DNA of 64,000 nucleotides from Proteromonas lacertae (GCA_002245135.1 NGBS01000032.1:1-64000); one strand, 5' to 3'. Shown: positions 1 through 12,497, numbered from the stretch's first letter. Made by a program: numbers and translations. Notes: generated by a model not told the origin, from the letters alone.

Positions 1-154
1 TTTCTTCTGTCATCTGTAGTGACAAAACAATCTAAACAGACATATCTATTCTTTTAAATATATCTCACATTTTCGTCATATTCGAATCATTAAAATGTAT
101 TTTGAATAAAAACATTTCATAATAGATTTGAAAAAAGATATTTTATCAAAAATC

Positions 155-1280
155 ATGTCTGATTGCATGCCATATTGCTTTTTAGGTAATACAGGGTTGA
201 AAGTGTCCAGAATTGGATATGGAGCGTGGGTAAGTTTTGGAAGTCAAGTAGATGAAGAATTAGCGTATAAGATAATAAAGAAAGCAATTGATAGTGGAAT
301 AAATTTCTTTGATAATGCAGAAGTGTATAATAAAGGTGTAGCTGAAACTATAATGGGAAAAGTGTTTAAGAGATTGAATTTAAGACGAAGTAGTTATGTA
401 ATTACAACCAAATTGTTTTGGGGAAATACTGAAGATGAAAGTTATCCAAATGACTTTGGTTTATCTCGAAAACATATAATTGAAGGATTAACAGAGTCTT
501 TGAAAAGATTACAATTAGACTATGTTGATGTGGTATATGCTCATCGTCCTGATATGTATACGCCGATGGAAGAAACTGTAAGAGGTTTTCATTATGTAAT
601 TAACAAAGGAATGGCGTTATATTGGGGAACAAGTGAATGGAGTGCTGAACAAGTAAGAGAAGCAATAATATCTTTTTTAAAATATGAATTTGATAGTTTT
701 CCTTAATAGACTTGTGTTTAAGAGATTAGTAAGAGATTGGGATTAATTGGTCCAATAGTTGAACAACCACAATATAATATGCTTCATCGTGAAAAGGTAG
801 AAAAAGAATATTTACGTTTGTATGAAACAGATAAACTTGGTTTAACAATTTGGTCACCTTTAGCCAGTGGTGTATTAACAGGTAAATACAATGATGGAAT
901 TCCTGAAGGAAGTAGATTGAATTTAAGTGAAATGAAATCATTAAAAGATTCAATATTAGATGGTACAAGATTTGGTAAATTTGAAGATGTTCAGAAGTTA
1001 TGCAAAGAGTTAAAGGTGATAAGTGATAAAATAGGATGTAGTGAAGCTCAATTAGCTTTGGCTTGGGTATTAAAGAATGAAAATGTGAGTGTAATGTTAC
1101 TTGGAGCTTCAAAAGTAGAACAGCTTGAAGAAAATATCAAATGTCTTGAAGTATTACCAAAATTAACAAAAGAAGTAATGGAAGATGTATATTCAATTAT
1201 TTATTTCATTTTTATAGATTGAAAAGATATTAAAGAATAAACCAACACCTTTCCCAGATTGTAGAACATGGAATAATTAA
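155..1280 (+). CDS. Aldo-keto reductase, voltage-gated K+ channel beta-subunit-like
   Basis: NADPH-dependent aldo/keto reductase of the Kv-beta family, probably a cytosolic oxidoreductase; no K+ channel gene is visible nearby. The start at 155 (MSDCMPYCFLG) precedes the family N-terminus. Visible are the FFDNAEVY stretch (catalytic Asp and Tyr), the ITTKLFWG lysine, and YVDVVYAHRPD, TPMEETVRG, QPQYNMLHREKVE, WSPLASGVLTGKY and LLGASKVEQLEEN, all in family order. Where animal Kv-beta has Asn in the ANRPD motif, this protein has His, the residue of ordinary AKR enzymes. A clear 31-bp intron lies at 1187-1217 (gtatattc...tag); the last exon ends TWNN-stop at 1280. A second interruption at about 668-724 has no usable GT donor and is listed separately. 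Length is about 345 residues, normal for the family. The next gene runs convergently and ends 34 bp away. Confidence 0.88.
668..724 (+). other. Interrupting intron with U12-like signals (AT-AG candidate)
   Basis: The reductase frame runs through the conserved SAEQVREA and resumes at ISKRLGLIGP, with stops in between. No GT donor fits the phase. A segment beginning ATATCTTTT and containing TTTTCCTTAAT about 15-18 bp before an AG fits the minor-spliceosome consensus (ATATCCTTT donor, TTCCTTAAC branch site). An AT-AG intron at 668-724 keeps the frame but leaves the spacing to LIGP one residue shorter than the family. An assembly indel next to an ordinary intron remains possible. Confidence 0.3.
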
Positions 1281-1313
1281 ACTTAATCGTATTTTATATT
1301 TTTATGTTTTGAT

Positions 1314-4300
1314 TTAAAATGGATAAAAATACTTACTACATTTGAGACATCTAACAACATTGGTTGATGGAACTGGAGGATAAGTTACAGAGAGTAAAGG
1401 AATTTGTGAAGGATATGGATGATCAGCAAAATATTCATCATAACCAACTAAATCTTCAGGATAATACTTTTCATATTCTTCTAATCTAAGTGATTTATTC
1501 ATCGGCTGAATATAATTTAAACCATTATGATCACATTCATTAAAATCATTATGTTTACTCAGAAATACCATTTTGATTGTTGTTAAAGGAGTAAATAATA
1601 ATTCTTTTATAATTCTTCCCCATGAAGACTTCTCTGTTCTATCATCATTGCAGTAATACCAAGGATTATTTTCATCATCATATTGTTCCATATTTCTACT
1701 ATTACTTCTTCTAAAATAACATGTATAATGACCAGCTTCATAAGTACCACAATGCAAAATCACACCATATAAATCATACTTATATGTTTGATTATGATTA
1801 TTACTTAAATTCACATTTGTTGTTAAATTGATAAACTATTTTGATAAAAACGATTAATATAGTATATACTCTTGTTAACTTATTCATATCACCTGGAATT
1901 ACAGATTCTATATTCACTAATAAATATTGAGGCATATTATCTGATACAAACATATTTGAATCTAAAATATATAGATGTAAATATTACTAAAAATATATAC
2001 AAACATATGATAAAGTGTTTTTTTTACATCTTTTACATTCTCTTTCACTATTTTCTATATCATACAAGCATGATGTGATGATATCTTCCAATGAGTAACT
2101 TTTACTAACATATTCATAATATCTGTTCATAAACAAATATTTATTGTCAATATATTTCACTTGATACATTTCTATATCTTTCATCTTTAAACTCCCTATT
2201 AATTCATTAGATGGTGAATAAACATCTAATTTATGTTTCTCATTTGTGTTTTCTTTCAAATAATTATAAGAATATATATTTCCTTTTTCATAATAATCAA
2301 CTGTTAAGTTTTTATTATCATTATTGTCAATTACTATTTAATAAATATATTATTTATACTAGCAATCATTTTGTTCATATAATAACCGATATATCCAATT
2401 GATGAATATTTACATTTTGTAATATCTATTCTGATATTAGGTACAGAATAAGATTCATAAATTGACGAAGTTTCATTATTGAGTGATAGTGGAAATATTG
2501 ATTTAAAAGAAATACTTGCAACACTATCATAATTCAATTTATGAATATGCAATAAATTTCTATTATTTTGAAATTCAAATAATAATCCATTACATTTACC
2601 ATTCACATTTGAAAAACTAAAACCATAATTATCTTCATCACCTGATATACCAAATACACCTGTATAATTCTCCATTGTCTTGATATTATTATCATAATAA
2701 TTAAAACAGATTTCATATATTCTACATGGCTTATCAAATCTAATTCGATTCTTTCTATCAAAACTAAAATAATATTCAACACCACATTGAAGAGGAAGAC
2801 TATAATATTATAATCTATACATAATAACATACATTTGATTGTAATTCACTATTTCATATCCAGGTAGAACATCTTTCTGTTTATGTAATATTTTAATGTC
2901 TGATGGGATTTTTGAGTATTTTATATTCTTGTTTTGATTGTATATATTCTGCTTTCTATAATATTCTTTTGATATTTCATTTTCTGTTAAACAATTTGGT
3001 ATTATTGGATAATTCTTTTTATAATATAAATACATCTATAAATAATAACATTAATGTTAATAGTTATACATAACCATGTAATTCGCAGGAATATTCATAA
3101 CCATTTGGAGTTACATTATTATTCTCTAAAACAATTAAATCTGTAATTGGTTCTTCATCATTTTTATAACTACAATAGATTGTTCTACCATTAAATCTAA
3201 TCTCTATATCACTCTTATGCTTTCTTTTATCACCAATATATGTTAAATACTTTTCTTTTTTTCTTTACTTCTTAATACACATAATGCTTCTTTTATCTAG
3301 TATTTTATAAATCATTGTTAATATTATACATCTTTTTCATAAAATGAACTACAAACATCGAGATATTCTTTATTATTATTGCTATTATTGTTCATAATAG
3401 TCAATCTATTTTTTATTTCTTCCTATTTATAATATATATATATTCATAATTAAGATATACAAAACTCAAGACAATTACATCATATATTGGAAAAAAATTC
3501 TTTGGTAAACTACTATCAAATATGTATTGTTCATTCGCATCATTACTCCTCATATTCCCACATTCCATACAATACACTGATTGACAAACATTACTACATA
3601 ATAATGAAGATATTTCTTTACATGTTGAAGGTAAAACATCAGAAACTAAAAATTGAATAAATTCTGATGAATCTTGTTGATTATTCTTTGTAAATCTATC
3701 ACCCCCATTTATATTTTTAAGACTTTCGATTATATTATTCGGTAATACACTTGAATATCCTATATCTAATTCATGAAGAACAATAAATATATTCTTTATA
3801 ACTATTCAAATAATAACATTACTATACAATCATTTGAAGTATTTACTATGTATGATAATTCTAATATTTCATTAGAATGGTATAATGCCTGTAACGCACT
3901 AATCATATAACATGCATTTTGAACTCCAGGTGCATTTGCATTCTTAATACCAACTCTATGATCATTATAATGATTATATATTATTGGTATTTCAATTGTT
4001 GATCTTTCTTTCTCATTTCCAGTATCTCTTTTACTATTGTTCAAATATATAACAATATATTGATTATACTTTTCATGAAATATCAATTTATCACCATTTT
4101 CTTTTACTTCCAATAAACTTTTGGAATTATGGTCAAATTTACCTTCATAACCATAACGAGTAGATTTTTTTATTCTACCTTTTATTACTTCATTTGTCAT
4201 TAAATAACATCCTTCAAAATAAGCTATATTATCATCATCGCATGGTATTGTATGTATGAAAATACGATCTTCAAGTGCAGAACCATATAATCCATTTGGA

Positions 4301-4885
4301 TAATGTGATTTTTGAGGTTGTAAATAGAATAAATCCACCAATGGTGATGAATTAAAGTATCTCTATTTCATATATATATAACATCAAAATATACTATGTA
4401 CATAGCTGAATATAATTTATTTTGTTGGTATAAAGGTAATCTTTGCATTGTCAAAATTATCAACTTTTTTATATATTCATCCATTTGTTTATTATTTACA
4501 CTATACATTACATAATATATTATTTATACTATGTTCTTATTATTGAAAACAAATAACTAATAAAATTAACACTAATCAAAACTTCTGAGTCTATTATTGG
4601 ATATTTTAACAACATAATCAATGCTTCAGCACATTCATTACATAAACCAGTATTATATTGTTGAAGTAAGACAATCTTTGCATATAGGATAGGAATTAAA
4701 CATCTCGCAAGATATTGGAATTTTCTCCACATTCCATATCTGTTTAATACACTAAATGTTCTATTTAAGTCATCTTTACTCATAGACCAAAGCATATTAG
4801 TAAATTGATTTTGGTTTGGGCTACATTCACTGATTTTAATTAATTCATCAATATAATAAATCACTAAAGTCTCTATATTATCCAT
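1314..4885 (-). CDS. Ubiquitin-specific protease (peptidase C19)
   Basis: Cysteine deubiquitinase. The Cys box reads QNACYMISALQALYHS (about 3,860-3,910), followed by QQDSSEFIQFL, a CMECGN zinc-ribbon half, and the His box YDLYGVILHCGTYEAGHYTCYF with WYYCNDD (about 1,640-1,780), so nucleophile, His and Asp are all present. The residues before the catalytic domain are not recognised. I place introns at 4501-4529, 4363-4401, 3802-3827, 3424-3460, 3297-3329, 3036-3069, 2800-2832, 2334-2359, 1962-2000 and 1836-1869 (26-39 bp, all gt...tag on the minus strand). The eleven exons sum to 3,242 nt, one base short of 1,081 codons. The missing base falls in an A-run at about 3247-3262, where the frame breaks; a sequencing indel is the simplest reading. 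Subfamily is not resolved. Confidence 0.85.
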
Positions 4886-5182
4886 ATTTACAAAAAATAG
4901 AAAATGAGCAAGCTTAAGCTTGAATTTTTATTTTACATAACTCACCATAGTTTGCACATAAAGAAGAATGAATTATTTTTTTATATATTATTTAACTAGT
5001 GAGAATTTTGAATAGTAAGTTAAAGTGTTATTTCTACAATTAACACTTTAGTTATCATTTCTTTAATAGAATATATGATTATTTATTTTATATTATGATG
5101 ATGAAATTCTTCTATAACGAAATAAAATTATGAATTTCTCATAACTATTATTATTTCACTAAAACATAATTATTCATTCAAT

Positions 5183-5457
5183 CTATCCAACTGTTGGTGG
5201 AATTACTACCTTATTGGCACTATCAAATACTACTCGAACTCTGTCCATACGATAATCCATTGTAGCTGGTTGATTCTATTTAATTTAAATATCATTCTTT
5301 TAATAACATACTTCACCTAATTTCACTACATTCAAAGATGGGTTTTGTTCTTTGATTAGTCTTACTACTTCATCAGCATCATGACCAACTAAATCTGGCC
5401 AACTATATGTAAATATAACATAACTCAATACCTATTTTGTGAAGCTTCTGAAGACAT
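5183..5457 (-). CDS. Potato inhibitor I / eglin-type serine protease inhibitor
   Basis: A 69-residue protein in three exons (5457-5432, 5402-5312, 5275-5183) with introns of 29 and 36 bp. The exons sum to 210 nt with the stop. It has the I13 family layout: SWPDLVGHDADEVVRLIK at the N-terminus, then the reactive-site loop QPATMDYRMDRVRV, then the C-terminal PPTVG. By comparison with barley CI-2 and leech eglin c, the P1 residue is the Met of ATM-D, which in this family suits subtilisin- or chymotrypsin-like proteases. No signal peptide is present, so it probably acts inside the cell. It is the smallest gene in the window, sitting between the USP start (4885) and the WDR24 stop (5563), all on the same strand. 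Identification rests on motif order and full-length fit. Confidence 0.85.
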
Positions 5458-5562
5458 CTGTAATTAAGAAAATCAAAGATTTTAAAATCTAAAATGAAAA
5501 ATAGAAACGGCTTTATTTATTACAATTCATAAAACACAATTATTACACAACATATAAATACA

Positions 5563-7188
5563 TTAAGATGTTATTTTCATCATATTTCTACATACATGAT
5601 CACATTCAGGACATTTATCATTATCTTCAAACCATTTAGTAAAATGTTTCATATGACCACCATGATGACATACACTACACCAAATATAAATACCAATTAC
5701 TGGTAAATGACAAAACATACATATTGTCTTCCCTTTTACTTGATCAATTCTACTGGATTGTTCATGATCATGATTTCTTCCAAATAGATTTGGTTTTACA
5801 TCCAAAGAACACATTCTTGTAGCTTCAGTATGAAGATTTAATGATCTTAACAAATCTATAAATTCACTATACCAATTCTCTAATATTTCTTTATTAAATA
5901 TTTTAAGACAATAATCTTGAAAACACAACACTATAAATATATAATGAAATATATCACTTTCTTCTATATAATACAATATCAACTCTTTTATTAAATCTAA
6001 TCTTTCTTTTTCATTGAATATCTCACATTTTAATGGAATTATTGATATTAATATTGACCAACATTCACTTATATCATTTCGATTCACTTTCTCAGCTATT
6101 TTACTATTGTGATTTAATATTTCTATTGTATTTCCTATTTTATAATTATTCACTAAATATTTTATTGTTTCTATTTCTGGTAAACCTATCAATTCTCTAT
6201 CCAATTCATATATCTTTATATTCTCACATACTGCACTTCTTGTTCTAATTGTGTTATCTCTATCTTTTTCTTCATTATAATTATAGAGATTGTTTGATTT
6301 ATCATAATACAAACAATTCATTGGTAGAATACTCTTCACAGATAATGATTCAGTTATCTTGCTTACTTCTAATGAATTTCCACTTTCACCAATATTTATT
6401 ATATAATCTTCTTTACTTTTATTATTTGAATCACCTGGAATTCCAGTCCATTTCAATTCAGTTGATTTAAATCGATTTGTTTCAATTATATATTCAGATC
6501 GATATTTTTGTCTTGTATCCCAAATATGTGTATCTGGTGATAACATTGAACCTATCGCTATTTGATCTATTCATTATTATTATTGATATTATAAATATTA
6601 ATACTTTCATAGTTTGGTCTCCAATCCATCGATATTACACTATTCTCAGCATATAATGTATTTATTCTTTTAAAATTACTAAAATCACTCACATCCCATA
6701 TCTAAATAATAATATTAAATTACTATTCATACATTTACAGTTTTATCTCTTCCACCAGTTGCTATTATATTGGGATTTATTTTACTGTGTTTTATACATA
6801 ATGTTGGACCATTATGACTTTTATTCTCAAAACCACTATCTTTATTCATTCGAATATCAAATATCATCACTATTCCATCATCTGTTCCATATATTATATT
6901 ATTACTATTAAATGGATCAGTTTCAATGGTTCTAATGCAATTGTTATATTTATTACAATAGATTAAATTACTTGATAGATTTCTTTTATCAAAGCTGTAG
7001 ATTTGACCATTTCTACATCCTGTATATAATATATTTATATCACTATTACACCATTTTATACAGGCTACATTATCACAATTATCTTTACATATATTTGAAC
7101 CATAGTTTGAACCAGATAAATGAACATTCCAAAATATTATTTGTCCTGAGTGACTAGCAGTTGCTACTACAGAATCTATACATCCATA

Positions 7189-7225
<37 letters not shown>

Positions 7226-7488
7226 TCATACTATCATTTGGATTCCATTTTATATCACAAATACTTGTTATTGTTTGTCTTTTAGAGGCTCGTAGAGATT
7301 TTCTATCTTTTATTTTCCAGTTACTGTTACTTTCAAATTCAATGTAATTTAACACTAGATCAAGTCATTAAGTAAGAAGCAATACCATTCTTTCCTCCAA
7401 CTAAACAATGAACACCATCAGGAGATATATCAAAGTGAATTAATTCAAATGATCTGATATTATCAAGACAAATATGAGTTGTTGGCAT
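5563..7488 (-). CDS. WDR24: WDR24-like GATOR2 subunit (WD40 plus C-terminal zinc domain)
   Basis: Probable subunit of GATOR2 (SEACAT in yeast), which relays amino-acid status to TORC1 at the lysosome. The first half holds WD40 repeats (QIIFWNVH, YGTDDGIVMIFDIR, IATGGRDKTVIWDVSDF, SPDTHIWDTRQKY). The C-terminus has the family zinc module: CMFCHLPV..WCSVCHHGGHMKH, then WFEDNDKCPECDHVC. Five exons (7488-7386, 7354-7232, 7175-6739, 6701-6605, 6557-5563) sum to 1,755 nt, giving 584 residues, shorter than the ~790 of human WDR24. Introns are 31, 56, 37 and 47 bp. WDR59 and MIOS share the C-terminal domain; the HGGHMKH variant and the WIxDxR block fit WDR24 best. Confidence 0.82.
7191..7218. repeat. 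(TTA)n microsatellite inside WDR24 intron 2
   Basis: About nine TTA units lie within the 56-bp intron 7176-7231. They account for this intron being longer than the usual 25-40 bp. Confidence 0.9.
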
Positions 7489-7546
7489 TTTATCAAACAA
7501 AAATAAATAAATGAAACGAATATATTTTCGGTAATTGTTTTAAATT

Positions 7547-8786
7547 TTATAATTCTGTTTCTTCTACTGAGAAACCTCTTCTTCTCATCATTATTGCTTC
7601 TTTTAATCGATTTAACATTGTTGGTGTTAATAAATTTCGATGTAAAACAATATTATTTAAATAATATCCTCCACCTTTCATTAAACAATCTTTTATTATT
7701 TTACCTCCAGCATAACCAATTGAATTATCGTTTAAATACAATTCTTCTAATGTATTACTATTATTACTTTCTAAATATTCACATAATTTTATTGCTCCTT
7801 CATTGGAAATCTTATTCTCACCTAAATTCAATTTTCTCAGATTTGGTAATAATCCTTCTATACAAATATCACTTAATATTGAAACACCTGGATCACAGAT
7901 TCTATTTCCAACTAATGATAATACACAGATTGAATAACTATTTCCCAATGAAAAACCATCACAGAGTATTTCTACTCCAATATCAGTTATATTATTATCT
8001 ATTATTTTTATACGATTATTCTCAAATACATACAATCAACATACAATTCTTCTAAGTTTGGTAGTTCATTTTCTTCTAATAAATGCAATATACATTCGCA
8101 TCCTCTATCTTTTAAATTAGTTGCTAATATAAATATATATTAAATAAAATTAAGAAATACAGGAGATGTTTAGATAAGCAAGATTCTCAAAACAACCATG
8201 TTTGGGAATAAAATTATACCATCCATATTCAGTTATTTCATTATCTATTAATACAATAAAAGATTAATTATTTATAATATTACTATGTAAATCTATATAA
8301 GTTAAATCAGGAAATATGTAATTGTGAAATGTGGTGTTTATTAATGTATTAAATCCTATCATTGTAAAACTGTTATAAGATAAATTGATTTTATTTAAAT
8401 TAGGAAATATACTAGGATTTAATATTTCAACTAAATTATTCATTGCTTTATCACCTATGAAATTGTGTTGGAAATTTAAACATTCGATCTTTTCAAAACA
8501 TCTATATGACTTTATTTTCTTCACCATTATTTCACAATTATTATCGTTTAATCCAATAAAGTATATACTCTGTAAATTGGGAAATGAAGCAAGAAAATCA
8601 AAACACTTTTCTTTTTTATCTTCTATATGACGATTCACATTTATTCTCAATGATCTAATACACTAATAATAAGAATTGAAATCATACTGTCTCAATTGCA
8701 TTTCTAAAATTACTGCTTCTCTTCAATAGCCCCATTAATGTTGAATTATCACAATATGATAATATATTAACCAAATTTTCATCCAT
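7547..8786 (-). CDS. Leucine-rich repeat protein with F-box-like N-terminus
   Basis: A 367-residue protein in five exons (8786-8688, 8662-8286, 8246-8161, 8123-8034, 7998-7547) with introns of 25, 39, 37 and 35 bp; exon lengths sum to a multiple of three. The N-terminus (LVNILSYCDNSTLMGLLKRSS) resembles a short F-box-like helix pair, which is only suggestive. The rest is ribonuclease-inhibitor-type LRRs of about 28 residues: LRKLNLGENKISNEGAIKLCE, LEELYLNDNSIGYAGGKII and others. Such LRRs serve protein binding. Two other genes in the window (56635-58287, 61693-63512) have similar LRR ends but different N-termini. Function unknown. Confidence 0.75.
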
Positions 8787-8954
8787 TAATCAAAAATCAA
8801 AGAAAATAAGCAATACAAAGTATTCTATGTGTTAAATGTATTGCTATTTATATTTTTGTTTATCCAAATTAATCTAAAATTTAAAAAAATTAAAAAAAAT
8901 AAACCAAAATTTCCCCTTAAAGTGGTGATAATTTTCATAAAATATTAATTTTTG

Positions 8955-10268
8955 ATGAATGAGAGTAATAGAGATCTTTCTATAGAAAAATCAACTCAGA
9001 AAAGAGTAGTTCAGACGATATCAAACAGAATACCTAACTTTATTGTTGATAATGACAATTTGAACAAAGCATTAGAGAAATTACCTTCAAATTATGATTT
9101 TGAAATTCCTAAAACCATACATACAATACTTAAAAATAAATACAAATGTGTAGGTCTTCAGTTTCCAGAAGGTCTTATAATGTATTTTTTTATATAACAA
9201 TAAATAGATATTCATGTGTTATTAGTGATATATTAACACATTTTACCAAATGTTCAACAGTAATTTTAGGTGATGTAACATATGGTGCTTGTTGTGTTGA
9301 TGATTATACTAGTAAAAACTGTGGTTGTAATTTGTTAGTTCATTATGGACATAGCTGTTTAGTTCCAGTTCAATATATGTCAATAAAAACATTATATGTA
9401 TTTGTAAGAATAAAAATAGATGTTGATCATTTAGTAAAAACAATCGAAAAGAATATTCCAACAAACAACAAAATCTGTTTATTAAGTACAGTTCAATTCA
9501 CAAAATCAATAAATGAAGCCTTAAATATATTGAAAGATAAATATTCAAATATAATTATACCTCAAGAAAAGCCATTAAGTGGTGGTGAAGTGTTAGGCTG
9601 TACATCTCCACAATTAAATGAATATAATACTCTTATATTTGTTAGTGATGGTAGATTTCATATAGAATCTGCAATTATACAGAATCCACATGCCAAATCT
9701 TATAGATATAATCCATATGAGTATATTCAATAGTTTTAATATTATTGCAATAGTAAATCTTTTACAGTAGAAGAATATAATCATGAATTGATGTTAGATA
9801 CAAGATATAAAATGATAATGAAAGCTAACAAATGTAATAAAGTGGGAATAGTAGTAGGCACATTAGGAAAACAAGTAAATATATATATAAAAAATATATA
9901 TAATATATAAATAGGGAAATCCCTCTGTATTAAAAAGAATAGAAGAATTATTAAAAAATCACAATAAAGACTATTTTATCATTTTATTATCAGAAATATT
10001 TCCTTCAAAAGTATAAATATATATATATATATATATATTCTATTATGTGTATAATATCTAGTTGGCATTATTTGATGATGTTGATTATTGGATAGAAATA
10101 GCTTGTCCAAGGTTGTGTATAGATTGGGGAACTGGCTTTTCCAAACCAGTTTTAACTCCCTATGAGTTTTATTGTTGTATTGGTGAATGTGAATATAAAG
10201 CAATTTATCCAATGGATTGGTATAGTGAAAACAGTGGTAAATGGGGTAATTATTATAAAAGTAAGTAA
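8955..10268 (+). CDS. DPH1: DPH1, diphthamide biosynthesis 3-amino-3-carboxypropyl transferase subunit
   Basis: Catalyses, with DPH2, the radical-SAM-type first step of diphthamide formation on elongation factor 2. The protein matches eukaryotic DPH1 throughout: [94 protein letters not shown] and LTPYEF. The three [4Fe-4S]-ligand cysteines sit in GACC, LGCT and ACPR. Exons are 8955-9181, 9208-9720, 9754-9874, 9915-10010 and 10062-10268; introns are 26, 33, 40 and 51 bp. The last exon and the tail of intron 4 are copied elsewhere (59789-59995; decayed at 13373-13560). It is followed, 157 bp later, by the RING gene. Confidence 0.95.
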
Positions 10269-12411
10269 AATATTAAGTTTTGTTGATGTTAATGTTTGTG
10301 TATTTGTTAATGATGATAATATAATGTGTTTGATAAAGAATGGCTGAGTTATAAGAATAAAACAAATTATATCGTTTCAGAAAGTTCAAACATAGTTTGA
10401 TATTAAATTTTGATTTTTATAACGAATGAACTTTGATTTCGGAGTTTCAAGTCATAAAAACTTAATAAGTATAGATGTTTTACCCAAATATATTACACCT
10501 GAAGAATTATACCTCGTTTTTGTGTTGTTTATATTGTCTTTCTTATACTGTATAATGAATATTATGATTTAATAGGGTTATTTAAAATCTTATTCAAAAT
10601 CAGATATACATATTATTTAAGTCGATCACTTCGAAATCCAATCGTATAATAAAATATATAACATTTGAATAGATTCTAGATAGTAGTGATTTGTATTGCG
10701 ATAGATCTACTCTGGAGTCAATAGCAGAAACTCATTTAATGGATTTGATAAGTTGTAAATCTCGTTCAATAGTAGCGATACCTTCAATATCTATTCCTTT
10801 TACATATATATCCGAAATCAAAACCGAAAATGATATGCATAGAATGGAAATGTATGTAAATAAAGAAATATCAATACAATTCTTTTATGGAGTTGAATTT
10901 AAGAATGTTACTCATTATATTGATAGAAATGAAAGAGTAAATGTAATAAAATCAGTATTGAAACCATTGAATGGATATACTGATGAAGAAATATTATATA
11001 AAAACACCAATAATGAAATTAATTTTCCATGTTTATCGCAAGTTCCATATTCAAGAACAATTCACAAAGATATATTAAATACATACATGTATAACAATTC
11101 AACCTATGGAGCAACATTATTACCGTTAATATGTTATGTAAAAGAGATAAAAGATTCAATAGAAGAAAAAGAAAATCATTATGAAGAAGTTGATAAATTT
11201 GATGAGAGTTTTATAATATTTGATTATAAAGAAAATTCAAATATCCAAGTTTTATCTTATATAATATTAACAACAGAAAGAGTGTATATAATGAAAGATA
11301 TATTTGATGATGCAGGAGATGGAGAATCAATTGTAAATAATAACAGTAATAAGAAATCCTCATCAAATGCAACTAAATATACATCCAAAACAACAAATAC
11401 TTCCAGAGGATCAAGAAATCAGCGAAGAAATAGATCAAGAAGCCATTTATTCAGTTCATCACAAAGTAGTTCGTATAGAAATAATAACAGAATATCTCAA
11501 AGAGAAATAGGTGGAATGGAAGTAATACCATTGGGTGTAGTAAATGAAGAAAATTCTCAATCTAATAATAATAATAATAATCATAGTAATAGTAGGATGT
11601 TGATTAATACAAGAGATGTATTTAATATAAATGTAACTGATCCATTGTGTAATAGTCATTCTACTTCTCCATTATTGACTAATTCACTGAGTGTAATTGA
11701 TAGTAATAATGATAAAGTCCAATCATCTGAAAATAATAATGTTACATCAAGAACAACAGTAGGAAATATAAATACAACTGAAATAACACCTCCAATAATA
11801 ATGACAACTACTGAAAGTAAAACTGAAACTAGAACAATAGTTGAACCAATAGTAACAAAGAGAGAAGAAAAGAGAAGTAGTAAAACAGAGAAAGATGATG
11901 ATAATGAAAATCAAATTTGTATAATTTGTTTGACAAATAAAGTAAATACAATATTTTTAGGTTGTAGACATAAAATCATCTGTGATGAATGTATAAAAGA
12001 AGTAGATAAATGTCCAGTTTGTCGAAGTATGAATGAAGCATATTTAGTTATATGATTATTTATTAATATTTTTGTAATGAAACAATATTCAAACAATTAC
12101 AAATGTGTAATTTATGTAATTCTATATATAATCATGTTCTTTTGAAAAGTCAAAAATGAAACGACTAAATATTTTGAAACAAAATTGTTTTTCTTGATTT
12201 CTAAGCAAATAAAATGATATAATTAATCTTACCATGATTACTCAAAGATATGAAATAATTTATTGGAATAGACGAAATAAACAGAAGAAATGAGTAGAAA
12301 TGAAGTAGGTTTATAATTGCATCAACAATATGCGGAAGTATATCATGGATGTTGGAAAAATTTAAAATATGGGTAATTAAACAAGAAAAGAAGAAAAAGA
12401 ATATTCAATAA
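10025..12411. repeat. Segmental duplication, copy A (DPH1 last exon plus RING gene)
   Basis: From the TA-repeat of DPH1 intron 4 to about 12411 this stretch is repeated at 59754-61669. I count roughly a dozen single-base differences over the ~1.9 kb that align, so about 99% identity. Copy A is the complete one: its DPH1 exon belongs to an intact gene and its RING frame is open. I see no terminal repeats, transposase or target-site duplication. The left break lies in TA repeats. Confidence 0.93.
10426..12055 (+). CDS. Membrane-anchored RING-HC E3 ubiquitin ligase, MGRN1-like
   Basis: A 524-residue protein; exons 10426-10549, 10576-10643 and 10673-12055 (introns 26 and 29 bp) sum to exactly 1,575 nt. 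The N-terminal region carries a hydrophobic segment (VFVLFILSFLYWLFKILF) that looks like a membrane anchor. The middle (ISIQFFYGVEF, then NEINFPCL, then VLSYIILTTERVYIM) resembles the beta-rich substrate region of MGRN1/RNF157/LOG2. A Ser/Asn/Thr-rich linker follows, with (AAT)n codons near 11566-11583. The C-terminus is a C3HC4 RING (CIICLTNK..GCRHKIICDEC..KCPVCRS) ending EAYLVI, like the ALLQI tail of MGRN1. A near-identical but broken copy lies at 60153-61313. The MGRN1 link is by inference; the RING is certain. Confidence 0.78.
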
Positions 12412-12497
12412 TTGTGAATAAACAATTGTAAATATTTGTTTTAAATTGAAATTACTTTCAAGCATTTATTTAAGTGAGGATGGTAGAGTAAAATTGA
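12056..12497. other. Intergenic stretch, mostly the 3' part of duplication copy A
   Basis: No gene is seen. The first ~356 bp are repeated after the second RING copy. It contains a TGAAACGACTAAAT element at 12157, of the type found upstream of other genes here. The unduplicated remainder is AT-rich and featureless. Confidence 0.6.

Noticed and set aside
653-709. Ordinary GT-AG intron in the reductase (gtaaga...taatag)
   Set aside because: It would remove the conserved VREA residues and leave an in-frame TAA at 719-721.
10025-12411. Copies A/B as a mobile element
   Set aside because: No terminal repeats, target-site duplication, transposase or reverse transcriptase is seen; the block holds only host exons and ordinary intergenic DNA.
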